A DNA stretch of 17,187 bases from UMGS946 sp048421225 (lineage in GTDB: Bacteria; Bacillota; Clostridia; Christensenellales; CAG-138). The stretch is taken from the NCBI GenBank assembly GCA_048421225.1, contig DBFNRV010000132.1:1-17187 (forward strand), given 5' to 3'. The stretch's first letter is position 1. Each line of letters begins with the position of its first letter. Positions 6,344 to 13,632 of this stretch are shown in pieces. A model generated the notes under the pieces. That model was not told the origin of the DNA, searched no databases, and worked only from the letters and a program-made list of their open reading frames with translations. The translations under genes were made by a program, and so were the position numbers.

Positions 6344-7153
6344 ATGCCTTTGATTAAAGCATATGCAAAAGTTAACCTTGCCCTAGACGTTCTGTATAGG
6401 CGGAATGACGCATACCATGAGCTGTATTCGCTTATGCATACCATAGATCTATGCGACGACGTGGACGTATCAGAGGCTGATTATATATCGCTTGAGAGCA
6501 ACGTCCCGCTTCCAAAGGACAATACAGCGGTAAAGGCGGCCCAAGCATATTCAAGTATAGGCGGGTCAAAGGGCGCTCATATCAAAATCATAAAAAGAAT
6601 TCCATCCGAAGCAGGCTTGGGGGGCGGATCGGCCGATGCGGCCGCTGTAATCGTTGGAATGCAGAAAATATATAATGCTTTAGATGACAGTATGCTGAAA
6701 AGGCTTGCACAAACAATCGGAGCGGACGTTCCGTTTTGCATGACGGGCGGAGCCGCTCTAGCCAGCGGCATAGGGGAAAGGCTGTTCCCAATTCCGCGTT
6801 TGAGTCTTTCCCTTTTAATTGTAAAACCCAAAGCAGGCATAAATACGCGAATGCTGTTTTCAAACCTGAAACTTCCATGCGTACATCACGACGTAAGCGG
6901 AGCGGCGCATGCCTATCTGTCCAGCGACCTAAGGGAACTGGGAGCGAGAATGGGCAACTCCCTTGAGACAGAGGCATTTTCCGTGGAGCCTAAGTTAGCT
7001 GAAATCAAAAACCGCATGCTGGGGTGCGGTGCGCTGGGAGCCTGCATGACTGGATCGGGTTCGGCTATAGTCGGGCTCTTTGAAGATGCACAACATGCGC
7101 AATGGGCTGCGTTAAGGTTCAGGGAGTATGCTTTTGCACATATTTGCGTATAG
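6344..7153 (+). CDS. ispE: 4-diphosphocytidyl-2-C-methyl-D-erythritol kinase
   Basis: IspE phosphorylates CDP-ME with ATP in the cytoplasmic MEP pathway of isoprenoid precursor synthesis. The 269-residue protein has the GHMP-kinase layout. It starts MPLIKAYAKVNLALDV with the substrate-binding Lys and Asn, followed by a YHELYSLMHTIDL segment. The ATP-binding loop PSEAGLGGGSADAAAV is at about residues 86-101, ADVPFCMTGG follows near 130, and the C-terminal glycine motif MTGSGSAIVGLF is near 233. I chose ATG 6344 because GAGGTGAT (6332-6339) forms its ribosome binding site; an in-frame GTG at 6335 lies inside that site. It leads a rightward run with the glycosyltransferase (90-bp gap), the YjdF-type gene and the acyltransferase fusion. 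Confidence 0.97.
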   Translation: MPLIKAYAKVNLALDVLYRRNDAYHELYSLMHTIDLCDDVDVSEADYISLESNVPLPKDNTAVKAAQAYSSIGGSKGAHIKIIKRIPSEAGLGGGSADAAAVIVGMQKIYNALDDSMLKRLAQTIGADVPFCMTGGAALASGIGERLFPIPRLSLSLLIVKPKAGINTRMLFSNLKLPCVHHDVSGAAHAYLSSDLRELGARMGNSLETEAFSVEPKLAEIKNRMLGCGALGACMTGSGSAIVGLFEDAQHAQWAALRFREYAFAHICV

Positions 7154-7230
7154 AATTAGTGCTAAGGATAAACTTTACATTTTATAAAAACAACGGTAAG
7201 ATGGATAATATAGATGTTAAAGGACATAAA

Positions 7231-7236
7231 AGGGGG
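7231..7236 (+). promoter_or_regulatory. Ribosome binding site supporting a TTG start for the glycosyltransferase
   Basis: AGGGGG followed by AAG lies 5-7 bp ahead of TTG 7244. The alternative in-frame ATG at 7214 has no comparable site. Starting at TTG gives MRIGQFTDTFLPIVDGV, the usual N-terminal beginning of this glycosyltransferase family. Confidence 0.7.
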
Positions 7237-7243
7237 AAGCTCT

Positions 7244-8455
7244 TTGCGCATCGGTCAGTTTACGGACACCTTTCTGCCCATTGTAGATGGAGTAGGCCGC
7301 GTTGTATATAATTACGCGGTTAATATAGCTGCCTTAGGGCACGAGTGCTATGTAATAGCGCCTATTGGTGAAACGGGGTATAGGGGAGGATTCCCGTTCG
7401 AACTTATAGAATATGCGGGTATGCCGCTTGTTACGTCTACCCAGTATAAGGTTGGAATTCCTATAATGGACAGCCATTATGATAAACGGATGTCAGGAAT
7501 AGAATTCGACGTCGTTCATTGCCACTCCCCGTTTATAGCGGGCCATGAGGCGCTGCGCATTGCTAAAAAGCAGCGCGTTCCCCTAATAGGCACGTTTCAT
7601 TCCAAGTATTACGACGATCTGTTTCACACCACGAAATCAGAGGTGATATCAACCCTCGGAGTAAAATACATAGTCGAGTTCTACAGCCACTGCGACGAAG
7701 TGTGGTCGGTCAGCCATTCATCCGCTGAGGTGCTTAAGGGATACGGCTTTAAGGGTGAAATACAGGTAATGCCGAACGGAACCGATATAAGGCCTATTGA
7801 CGACAGCGCCGCTAAAACGGCCGCGGAGCGTTTTGGGCTTACGGAAAGCCCCGCGCTTCTTTTCGTTGGCCAGATGCATTGGAAAAAGAACATAAAAAGA
7901 ATACTTGAGGCGGCGGCAATGCTTAAAAAAGACGGCGTTGATTTCCGACTGGTGCTTGCCGGTCAGGGCCCCAACAGAAAAGAAATTGAGGAAAAAGCCG
8001 AGGAGCTTGATATAGCGGATATAACTATATTTACCGGGCATATTGAAGACGCAGCACTGCTAGACGGACTGTATCGAAAGGCGGAGATGCTGGTGTTTCC
8101 GTCCTTATACGACAACGCGCCGATGGTCGTAAGGGAGGCGGCGGCCATGGAAACCCCCTCGATAATCGTTGGGGGCAGCAGCGCTGCGGAGGCAATATCC
8201 GACGGAGAGAACGGGCTGCTCTGCGAGGATACGACGGAAAGCCTTTATGAAACTATAAAGTCCGGCCTTGGCGATAAGGCAAGGCTCAGAGCGCTTGGAG
8301 TAAATGCCCGCGATACAATACCAATGGCATGGCGCGATATATTAGAGATGGCTATATCCAGATACGAGAAAATAGGGTTGAAGGGGCATTCGGAGGGAAA
8401 GCCCAGGCGCCGCAAGCGGCAGCCGGAAACTAAAACTACAACCAGTACAAAATAA
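7244..8455 (+). CDS. GT4-family glycosyltransferase, probably lipid-directed
   Basis: This is a GT-B-fold retaining glycosyltransferase, 403 residues from the TTG start (413 from ATG 7214). The N-terminal half has MRIGQFTDTFLPIVDGV with the glycine-bearing loop, then VVHCHSPF and GTFHSKYYDDL. The C-terminal half has VMPNGTDI, LLFVGQMHWKKNIKRILEAA and a donor-site region SLYDNAPMVVREAAAMETP. In the usual EX7E motif the first acid here is aspartate (Asp290, Glu298 in TTG numbering). The overall pattern resembles bacterial 1,2-diacylglycerol 3-glucosyltransferases, which make membrane glucolipids, but the acceptor cannot be fixed from sequence. The C-terminus is a strongly basic tail (RRRKRQ), which could bind anionic membranes. 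It lies 15 bp before a membrane-protein gene, and an acyltransferase follows, which fits a lipid role by inference. Confidence 0.88.
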   Translation: MRIGQFTDTFLPIVDGVGRVVYNYAVNIAALGHECYVIAPIGETGYRGGFPFELIEYAGMPLVTSTQYKVGIPIMDSHYDKRMSGIEFDVVHCHSPFIAGHEALRIAKKQRVPLIGTFHSKYYDDLFHTTKSEVISTLGVKYIVEFYSHCDEVWSVSHSSAEVLKGYGFKGEIQVMPNGTDIRPIDDSAAKTAAERFGLTESPALLFVGQMHWKKNIKRILEAAAMLKKDGVDFRLVLAGQGPNRKEIEEKAEELDIADITIFTGHIEDAALLDGLYRKAEMLVFPSLYDNAPMVVREAAAMETPSIIVGGSSAAEAISDGENGLLCEDTTESLYETIKSGLGDKARLRALGVNARDTIPMAWRDILEMAISRYEKIGLKGHSEGKPRRRKRQPETKTTTSTK

Positions 8456-8470
8456 CTAAGCGGTGATTAT

Positions 8471-9181
8471 ATGACGAAAGTAAAAAAGAAACCCAACTTT
8501 AAGCTGATTTTTGGAACGGTGCTGTTTATTACCCTGGTCTTGTCCATAATCTATGCGGTTGTAAGCATGATTATGGCGCCTGAGGTTTCGGACGAACCAT
8601 ACGAAAAGATTAAAAGCGATTATTCACTGATGCTTTTGCAGTGCTCGCTTGGTATGGTTGTTATGTTTATTCCTTCGCTATTACAGAAAAAACTGTCGCT
8701 TACCATACCAAACTACATGTTTGTTCTGTACTTTATCTTCTTGTTCTGCGCCATATATTTAGGAGAGGTCCAAGATTTTTATTTTATCATACCATACTGG
8801 GATCTGCTGCTGCATACCTTCAGCGGAGCTATGCTTGGCTCGCTCGGATTTACGCTTGTGTCGTTGCTCAACAGCAATAAAAACGTTGATATGCACTTGT
8901 CGCCGTTTTTTATCGCGTTTTTCGCGTTTTGCTTTGCCCTTGCCTTTGGCGCGGTTTGGGAAATCTACGAGTATACGGTAGATAGCGTGGCGGCCTTAAA
9001 TATGCAAAAGTACGCATTGGAGGATGGGACCCTTCTTATAGGAAGGGAAGCCTTGGCTGACACCATGGAAGACTTGATCGTGGATGCTGTAGGGGCGCTG
9101 GTTATGTGTATATTTGGGTATATATCGGTTAAACGCAAGCAGAGCAGAGAAAACAACGCGCCGGGCGGGCAGCCCGCTTAG
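8471..9181 (+). CDS. YjdF/DUF2238-type integral membrane protein
   Basis: This 236-residue membrane protein has about six hydrophobic segments (roughly residues 12-34, 52-68, 78-96, 102-135, 143-163 and 205-222). It carries polar motifs inside or next to membrane segments: WDLLLHTFSGAMLG, AFGAVWEIYEYTVDS and DTMEDLIVDAVGAL. This WD..H..SG / WE..E / D..DL..D pattern is what I know from the uncharacterised YjdF (DUF2238) family; conserved acids and a histidine facing the membrane suggest an enzyme or metal site, but no function is established. The basic N-terminus (MTKVKKKPN) fits the inside-positive rule. It lies 15 bp after the glycosyltransferase and 50 bp before the acyltransferase fusion, so co-transcription is likely. 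The ATG at 8471 has GGTGAT at 8462-8467. Confidence 0.75.
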   Translation: MTKVKKKPNFKLIFGTVLFITLVLSIIYAVVSMIMAPEVSDEPYEKIKSDYSLMLLQCSLGMVVMFIPSLLQKKLSLTIPNYMFVLYFIFLFCAIYLGEVQDFYFIIPYWDLLLHTFSGAMLGSLGFTLVSLLNSNKNVDMHLSPFFIAFFAFCFALAFGAVWEIYEYTVDSVAALNMQKYALEDGTLLIGREALADTMEDLIVDAVGALVMCIFGYISVKRKQSRENNAPGGQPA

Positions 9182-9231
9182 GCTGCATCCGGCGATATAT
9201 ATTAGTCGGTTAGACATGGGTGGGGGGACAT

Positions 9232-11226
9232 ATGAGGCTAAGAATTATAGTGAAAAAGGTGCTGGACGCCTTTTTCATATATATTGCAATGTATATGTCA
9301 GGAGTGCTCATAAATAACGCGATGGTTGGAGGGGCGCTGTACCTGCTTGGCCTGATATGGCTTATCTATCTGAGACTGTTTTCACGTAAGGCCTCCATAC
9401 CTGGGTTTATGGCAAAGCAGGGCGTTTTTATCCTGATATCAACGGTGCTTTTGAACACCGCGATTTTATTTGTGTACCCTGCCGTAGCAAGGAATAGGCT
9501 ATCCATTGTATTGCTTGGCATGATTTTTTATATGGTGGCCTGGCAGTCGGTTACTGATTTAATTGCGATTAGGTCAACGTCCAGGCACTCCGTACTATGG
9601 ATACTTTTGGCGCATATAGGTTTTTCCGCAGCCTCTGTTGGCCTTATAACTCTATTAGACATAAGTGGTGGCGGCAATCTTATGGTTCTGCTAATGTTGG
9701 GAAACGCGATAAGGGGTTTAATTCAATGTATTGAGGCCCGCGATGTCTCATCCGTTGAATCAATAAAGGGTCTGGACGGGCTGATGGACATAAGCGCCTG
9801 CAGAACATACAATTATATGTTGAAAAACCTTATGATTGCCTTGAATATAGGTATCATATGCTTTATTTGCTATATGAATCTGCAGCCCGACGGAAGTCCC
9901 ATGGAGGACTTTCTCTATCTCTTGCTGTGGTTGGCCGGACTTGGATTCGTGATGCTCCTGTTGTGGCTGTTTCTCAGCAGGCGCATGGGATCAAAATATG
10001 ATAAGCCGTCGGTGTTCATAGTAGGAGCCCTTCTATGGTGCCTTGCGTCGGTGGGTTATTATAACGGATGGTTCGCCCCAAACGCTATACCATATATACT
10101 GTGGTGCGCGGGGCTTGGATGTATGCTATGCGTGCTTGTCAGCCTGGGCCAGGATATGCAGACGGTTGTAGCCTTTACAATGGATGAAAGCGAAAGCGTT
10201 GCATACAGAAGAAACACCTATATCATGATCGAGTGGTCGGTATTGCTCTCATATCTTCTGCTTGTTGTCATGATGACGGTTTCCGCATTTGCTATTCAGG
10301 GCAAGATTGACGATGTTGAAGCCATGATAGGCGTAAAGGGAATATTCAATCTGGCGTTTTTACTATTGCCCGTTGTGTTCGTAATAATTGCCATGATATA
10401 TGCGATGCTGCAGCCGCTGGACAAGCAGTATACGGCAAGGCTGAAAAAATACCGTGAGGAAACGTCGGGCGGCCTTGAAAAGCCCGAGGTAAGAAATCAT
10501 CTTCTCTATAAGCTTAACAAGACTACGAAGCGCATAGGGATCAGGCTGTTATGCCTGATCCTGCGCCCTTTCCTTCCGTGTAAGGTTAAGAATGCGGATA
10601 TAGTAAATCTTAAGAACGGGCCGGTTGTATTCGTATGCAATCATCTTGAGATACTCGGCCCTATGCTTACGGTGCTCTACATGCCGTTTTATTTTCGTCC
10701 TTGGATTACGCATGAAATACTGGATATGGACAGCGTAAAGGAGCAGCTAAAGGACGGAGTGGACAGAATATTTAAATTTTTGCCAGCGTCCTGGCGTAAA
10801 GTAATTCTATCCGCGGTTTGTAGGCCTGTTGTGTATGTGACAAATTCATTGGATCCGATACCTGTGTACAGGGGAGGAATAAAGGACGTGCTTATGACCA
10901 TAAGGATGAGCGTGGACGCCCTCAAGGAGGAGGATAACCTGCTGCTGTTTCCGGAGAACCCTTCAAAAACATCCGGAGGGGGTGAAAAATACCCAACGCA
11001 AGGCGCGGCAGAGTTTTATACAGGTTTTGCCCAGATAGGCGTGGATTATTACAGGGCGACAGGACGGTGCACAACGTTTTACCCGTTATATATTAATAAA
11101 AAGCTAAGGACCATGACGTTTTTTGACGGCGTGACCTATGATTGTGAAAATCAAAAGAGCGTTGAAAAGCAGCGCATTGCAAAGCACCTTCACGATAGAA
11201 TGGTTCAGGCGTCGGGGATAAAATAA
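9232..11226 (+). CDS. Multi-pass membrane protein fused to a PlsC-like acyltransferase
   Basis: This 664-residue protein has two parts. Residues 1 to about 400 hold about 12 hydrophobic segments arranged like an MFS or other polytopic transporter. After a charged linker, residues about 440-664 form a PlsC/LPLAT-type glycerolipid acyltransferase domain. It contains VVFVCNHLEILGP (motif I region, His471), DPIPVYRGG (motif II-like) and LLLFPENPSK (motif III-like, Phe573-Pro-Glu575). In motif I the aspartate of canonical HX4D is replaced by glycine (Gly476), while Glu473 sits two residues after the histidine. The arrangement recalls fusions of the lysophospholipid transporter LplT with acyltransferase domains, but the transported or acylated substrate is unknown. 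I chose ATG 9232 because a G-rich site (9218-9228) precedes it; an in-frame GTG at 9220 lies within that site. It ends the ispE-glycosyltransferase-YjdF run. Confidence 0.82.
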   Translation: MRLRIIVKKVLDAFFIYIAMYMSGVLINNAMVGGALYLLGLIWLIYLRLFSRKASIPGFMAKQGVFILISTVLLNTAILFVYPAVARNRLSIVLLGMIFYMVAWQSVTDLIAIRSTSRHSVLWILLAHIGFSAASVGLITLLDISGGGNLMVLLMLGNAIRGLIQCIEARDVSSVESIKGLDGLMDISACRTYNYMLKNLMIALNIGIICFICYMNLQPDGSPMEDFLYLLLWLAGLGFVMLLLWLFLSRRMGSKYDKPSVFIVGALLWCLASVGYYNGWFAPNAIPYILWCAGLGCMLCVLVSLGQDMQTVVAFTMDESESVAYRRNTYIMIEWSVLLSYLLLVVMMTVSAFAIQGKIDDVEAMIGVKGIFNLAFLLLPVVFVIIAMIYAMLQPLDKQYTARLKKYREETSGGLEKPEVRNHLLYKLNKTTKRIGIRLLCLILRPFLPCKVKNADIVNLKNGPVVFVCNHLEILGPMLTVLYMPFYFRPWITHEILDMDSVKEQLKDGVDRIFKFLPASWRKVILSAVCRPVVYVTNSLDPIPVYRGGIKDVLMTIRMSVDALKEEDNLLLFPENPSKTSGGGEKYPTQGAAEFYTGFAQIGVDYYRATGRCTTFYPLYINKKLRTMTFFDGVTYDCENQKSVEKQRIAKHLHDRMVQASGIK

Positions 11227-11282
11227 CCCTTTTCGGCATTACCTTAATTATTATAAGCGCCGCGGTGTTTTACAAAATACGA

Positions 11283-11312
11283 TTGACTATTTTTAACCAT
11301 TGATATTATAAT
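11283..11312 (+). promoter_or_regulatory. Sigma-A promoter of glyA
   Basis: TTGACT (11283-11288), an 18-bp spacer and TATAAT (11307-11312) lie 33 bp before the start codon. Both boxes are near consensus. Predicted start is near 11319, giving a short leader with no room for a riboswitch. Confidence 0.85.
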
Positions 11313-11344
11313 GTAAATGAAAAAATCTCCGGAGGAATATTGAT

Positions 11345-12580
11345 ATGATACAGTTCGATTTAATCCGCGCCGCCGATCCGATATTGGCGGATATGATGGA
11401 GGGCGAGCTGCGCCGTCAGCGCGACCATTTGGAGCTAATTGCTTCAGAAAATTTTGTATCAGAAGCCGTAATGGCCGCTATGGGCAGCCACCTTACAAAT
11501 AAATACGCCGAGGGTTATCCCGGCAAGCGTTATTACGGCGGTTGCGAGATGGTTGATAAGGTTGAGGATCTTGCAAGGGACCGGCTTAAGGAACTATTCG
11601 GCGCCGAGCATGCCAACGTGCAGCCTCATTCAGGCGCTCAGGCAAATCTTGCGGTATATTTTTCTCTCCTAAACTATGGCGATACCGTTATGGGAATGGA
11701 TCTTTCCCACGGCGGGCATCTCACGCATGGAAGCCCTGTAAATATGTCTGGAAAATACTTTAAGATAGTTCCATACGGAGTAAGCAAGGAAACTGAGCAG
11801 ATCGATTATGATAGGATGCGTGAAATCGCGCTGGAGTGCAAGCCTAGGATGATAGTCGCGGGCGCAAGTGCGTACTCAAGAGCCATTAATTTCGAACGCA
11901 TTTCTGAAATTGCCCACGAGGTGGGAGCATATTTCATGGTTGACATGGCGCATATCGCGGGCCTTGTCGCTGCCGGAGAGCATATGAGCCCCGTACCGTA
12001 TGCCGACGTCGTAACGTCGACAACTCATAAGACCCTCCGTGGCCCAAGGGGAGGCTTGATACTGTGCAAAGCCGAGCACGCAAAGGCCATTGATAAGGGC
12101 GTTTTCCCCGGTACCCAGGGGGGACCGCTCATGCACATCATAGCGGCAAAGGCGGTCTGTTTCCACGAGGCGCTTCAGCCCTCATTTAAAGAATACCAAA
12201 AGCAGGTGGTTAAAAATGCTGCCGCGCTGGCCCAGGCGCTTCAGGCAAACGGTATGAGGATAGTTTCAGGCGGTACTGATAACCATCTCATGCTTGTTGA
12301 CCTAACGTCTACGGGAAGGACGGGAAAAGAGGTTGAGGCGTTGCTTGACCGCGCCAATATTACCGTAAATAAAAACACCATTCCGTTTGAAACAAGAAGT
12401 CCATTCGTTACAAGCGGTATACGCATCGGCACGCCGGCGGTTACATCGCGCGGGTTCAACGAATCCGACATGCTGCTTATTGCGTCGTTCATAGCACGCA
12501 TTGTCGAGGGTGGCGAAGAAGCCGTTGGAGAGGTTAAAAAGGGCGTTTTGGCTCTTTGCGAGCAGCATCCGCTTTATTGA
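11345..12580 (+). CDS. glyA: Serine hydroxymethyltransferase
   Basis: GlyA is the PLP enzyme that interconverts serine and glycine while loading one-carbon units on tetrahydrofolate in the cytoplasm. The 411-residue protein is full length for the bacterial family. Motifs run in order: HLELIASENFVSEAV at about residues 28-42, NKYAEGYPGKRYYGGCE at about 51-67, HANVQPHSGAQAN at about 90-102, DLSHGGHLTHG at about 119-129, and the active-site segment TSTTHKTLRGPRGG at about 221-234, whose Lys forms the PLP Schiff base. The C-terminus keeps RIGTPAVTSRG. The ATG at 11345 has GGAGGA at 11331-11336. It has its own sigma-A promoter, so it is probably independent of the acyltransferase gene upstream. 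Confidence 0.98.
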   Translation: MIQFDLIRAADPILADMMEGELRRQRDHLELIASENFVSEAVMAAMGSHLTNKYAEGYPGKRYYGGCEMVDKVEDLARDRLKELFGAEHANVQPHSGAQANLAVYFSLLNYGDTVMGMDLSHGGHLTHGSPVNMSGKYFKIVPYGVSKETEQIDYDRMREIALECKPRMIVAGASAYSRAINFERISEIAHEVGAYFMVDMAHIAGLVAAGEHMSPVPYADVVTSTTHKTLRGPRGGLILCKAEHAKAIDKGVFPGTQGGPLMHIIAAKAVCFHEALQPSFKEYQKQVVKNAAALAQALQANGMRIVSGGTDNHLMLVDLTSTGRTGKEVEALLDRANITVNKNTIPFETRSPFVTSGIRIGTPAVTSRGFNESDMLLIASFIARIVEGGEEAVGEVKKGVLALCEQHPLY

Positions 12581-12584
12581 CCGG

Positions 12585-12638
12585 AGCAGGGGCGGGAAAT
12601 GAACCCGTTTCAATCCCAGCGATGAAGGACCTGCTTTT
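12585..12638 (+). terminator. Weak candidate terminator after glyA
   Basis: AGCAGG (12585-12590) can pair with CCTGCT (12630-12635), enclosing a smaller hairpin CGGG/CCCG (12593-12596 with 12604-12607) and followed by TTTTC. The loop region is large, so this is a weak call; read-through into mscL is quite possible. Confidence 0.3.
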
Positions 12639-12700
12639 CAATGCTGACAAGCGCTTATATAGGGCGTGAACAAAACGGAACATGAGTAAAGGGGTGCGGA

Positions 12701-13132
12701 ATGAAAAAAGCAAAGGGCTTTATTGCCGAGTTTAAAAAGTTTATTTCCCGCGGCAGCGTCATAGATCTTGCCGTTGGCGTTATCATCGGTAGCGCCTTTA
12801 CAGCAATCGTTACTTCCCTTGTCAACGATATTGTAATGCCCGTTATAGGCTGTATTTTTGGCGGAATTGACTTTACCGACCTAAAGTATGTCATTACCCC
12901 CGCAAGCGGTGATGTTGCGGAAGCTGCTATCTACTACGGCAACTTCATTCAGAGCGTAGTCAATTTCCTGCTTGTTGCTCTTGTGATATTTATGGTAGTT
13001 AAGGCGATCAACCGTTTCCGTAAAAGGAAGCAGGACGAGGCGGAAACAGCCGTTGTCCCTGCCGAACCATCCGAGGACGTACTTTTACTTAGGGAAATCA
13101 GGGACTTGTTACAAAAGGACAAAGAACAATGA
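12701..13132 (+). CDS. mscL: Large-conductance mechanosensitive channel MscL
   Basis: MscL is a homopentameric tension-gated pore that releases solutes on hypo-osmotic shock. The 143-residue protein has the amphipathic N-terminus (MKKAKGFIAEFKKFISRGSVIDLAVGVIIGSAF) leading into TM1 with the conserved small-residue packing face. A periplasmic loop (about 48-80) and TM2 (about 83-104, FIQSVVNFLLVALVIFMVVKAI) follow. The end is a basic cluster RFRKRKQ and a C-terminal helical bundle segment (DVLLLREIRDLLQ). It is within the usual family length. The ATG at 12701 follows a G-rich site (AAAGGGGTG, 12686-12694). It lies 120 bp after glyA, with no clear promoter of its own, so it may be read from the glyA promoter. 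Confidence 0.97.
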   Translation: MKKAKGFIAEFKKFISRGSVIDLAVGVIIGSAFTAIVTSLVNDIVMPVIGCIFGGIDFTDLKYVITPASGDVAEAAIYYGNFIQSVVNFLLVALVIFMVVKAINRFRKRKQDEAETAVVPAEPSEDVLLLREIRDLLQKDKEQ

Positions 13133-13326
13133 CAGGGCAGCTATAGGGGAGGGCGGTATACGTATGCGCAACATAGCCAAAACGGAGAGGTTATGGAAGC
13201 TTTTATTGATATTCCGCCTGAACAAATGATTAAACGGGATAAGTACAGCTTTTCAGATTAGGCTTTTTAGATAAAGCCCGCTATTGAAAGAGCGCCGAAA
13301 CGTCCATGTACATATGAGAGAATCTT

Positions 13327-13355
13327 AATCCCGGCTGGCTGCAAGCCGGGATTTT
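13327..13355 (+). terminator. Probable terminator for mscL transcript
   Basis: A 10-bp perfect stem (13327-13336 with 13344-13353) has a CCCGGC core and a 7-base loop. It is followed by TT within a TTTT run that includes the end of the stem. It lies about 195 bp past the mscL stop; the U-tract is short. Confidence 0.55.
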
Positions 13356-13373
13356 AGACGGGTGTAAAACTAT

Positions 13374-13417
13374 GCGGCGTGATAACCGGTCAATACCCTG
13401 AATCGGTTTCACGCCGC
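13374..13417. repeat. Long bulged hairpin of unknown role
   Basis: GCGGCGTGA (13374-13382) pairs with TCACGCCGC (13409-13417), and AACCG (13384-13388) with CGGTT (13404-13408). A single bulged T at 13383 separates the two helices and a 15-base loop closes them. There is no T-run on the plus side; the minus side has TTTT a few bases beyond the stem. Such a strong stem outside a gene may be an RNA element or a dispersed repeat. Confidence 0.55.
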
Positions 13418-13424
13418 AAAGACG

Positions 13425-13450
13425 GAGAACGTATTCGGGTTGCTCTTTTT
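13425..13450 (+). terminator. Weak hairpin with T-tract
   Basis: GAGAAC (13425-13430) can pair with GTT and CTC (13439-13445) with one bulged G, followed by five Ts (13446-13450). The stem is short, so this is a low-confidence terminator, possibly the 3' end of a transcript spanning the preceding hairpins. Confidence 0.3.
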
Positions 13451-13598
13451 GATTAGGTACATTAATATTTTGTAGCTTTATTAATCTGAAGAATTATATG
13501 GTATGGCAGCTCCAGTATGGCTTTATATAATCTAAACGCCTTTCCTTTAGATACCATTATGCATATGTTTTTACATAGATATTTATTTGCGCGCCGTA

Positions 13599-13626
13599 TT
13601 TACAGATATCGACTATATGTTATAAT
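13599..13626 (+). promoter_or_regulatory. Promoter of the CotH gene, predicted start at its ATG
   Basis: TTTACA (13599-13604, five of six consensus bases), a 16-bp spacer and a perfect TATAAT (13621-13626) lie just before the gene. The usual distance from -10 to the transcription start puts +1 at about 13632-13634, on the ATG at 13633. No Shine-Dalgarno can be seen in the six bases between the -10 box and the ATG. Confidence 0.72.
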
Positions 13627-13632
13627 CCAACC

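Larger units (their letters stand above)
13133..13632. other. 500-bp intergenic stretch with several hairpins
   Basis: No gene of credible length lies here. Four inverted repeats occur in under 200 bp: GGCTTT/AAAGCC (13261-13278), AATCCCGGCT/AGCCGGGATT (13327-13353), a 14-bp bulged stem (13374-13417), and GAGAAC/GTTGCTC followed by TTTTT (13425-13450). Beyond about 13450 the sequence becomes AT-rich up to the CotH promoter. Two tiny ORFs of 21 and 22 codons (from 13164 and 13193) have fair ribosome binding sites but no other support. Confidence 0.6.

Noticed and set aside
6577..6977. Minus-strand open frames inside ispE
   Set aside because: They are shadows of a well-supported kinase gene and have no start signals or recognisable protein features.
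13164..13261. Two tiny ORFs (21 and 22 codons, starting at 13164 and 13193)
   Set aside because: Each has a fair ribosome binding site, but they overlap one another, are very short and cannot be separated from chance without conservation data.
13526..13531. A second TATAAT upstream of the CotH gene
   Set aside because: No acceptable -35 lies 16-18 bp upstream, whereas the site at 13621 has a good one.
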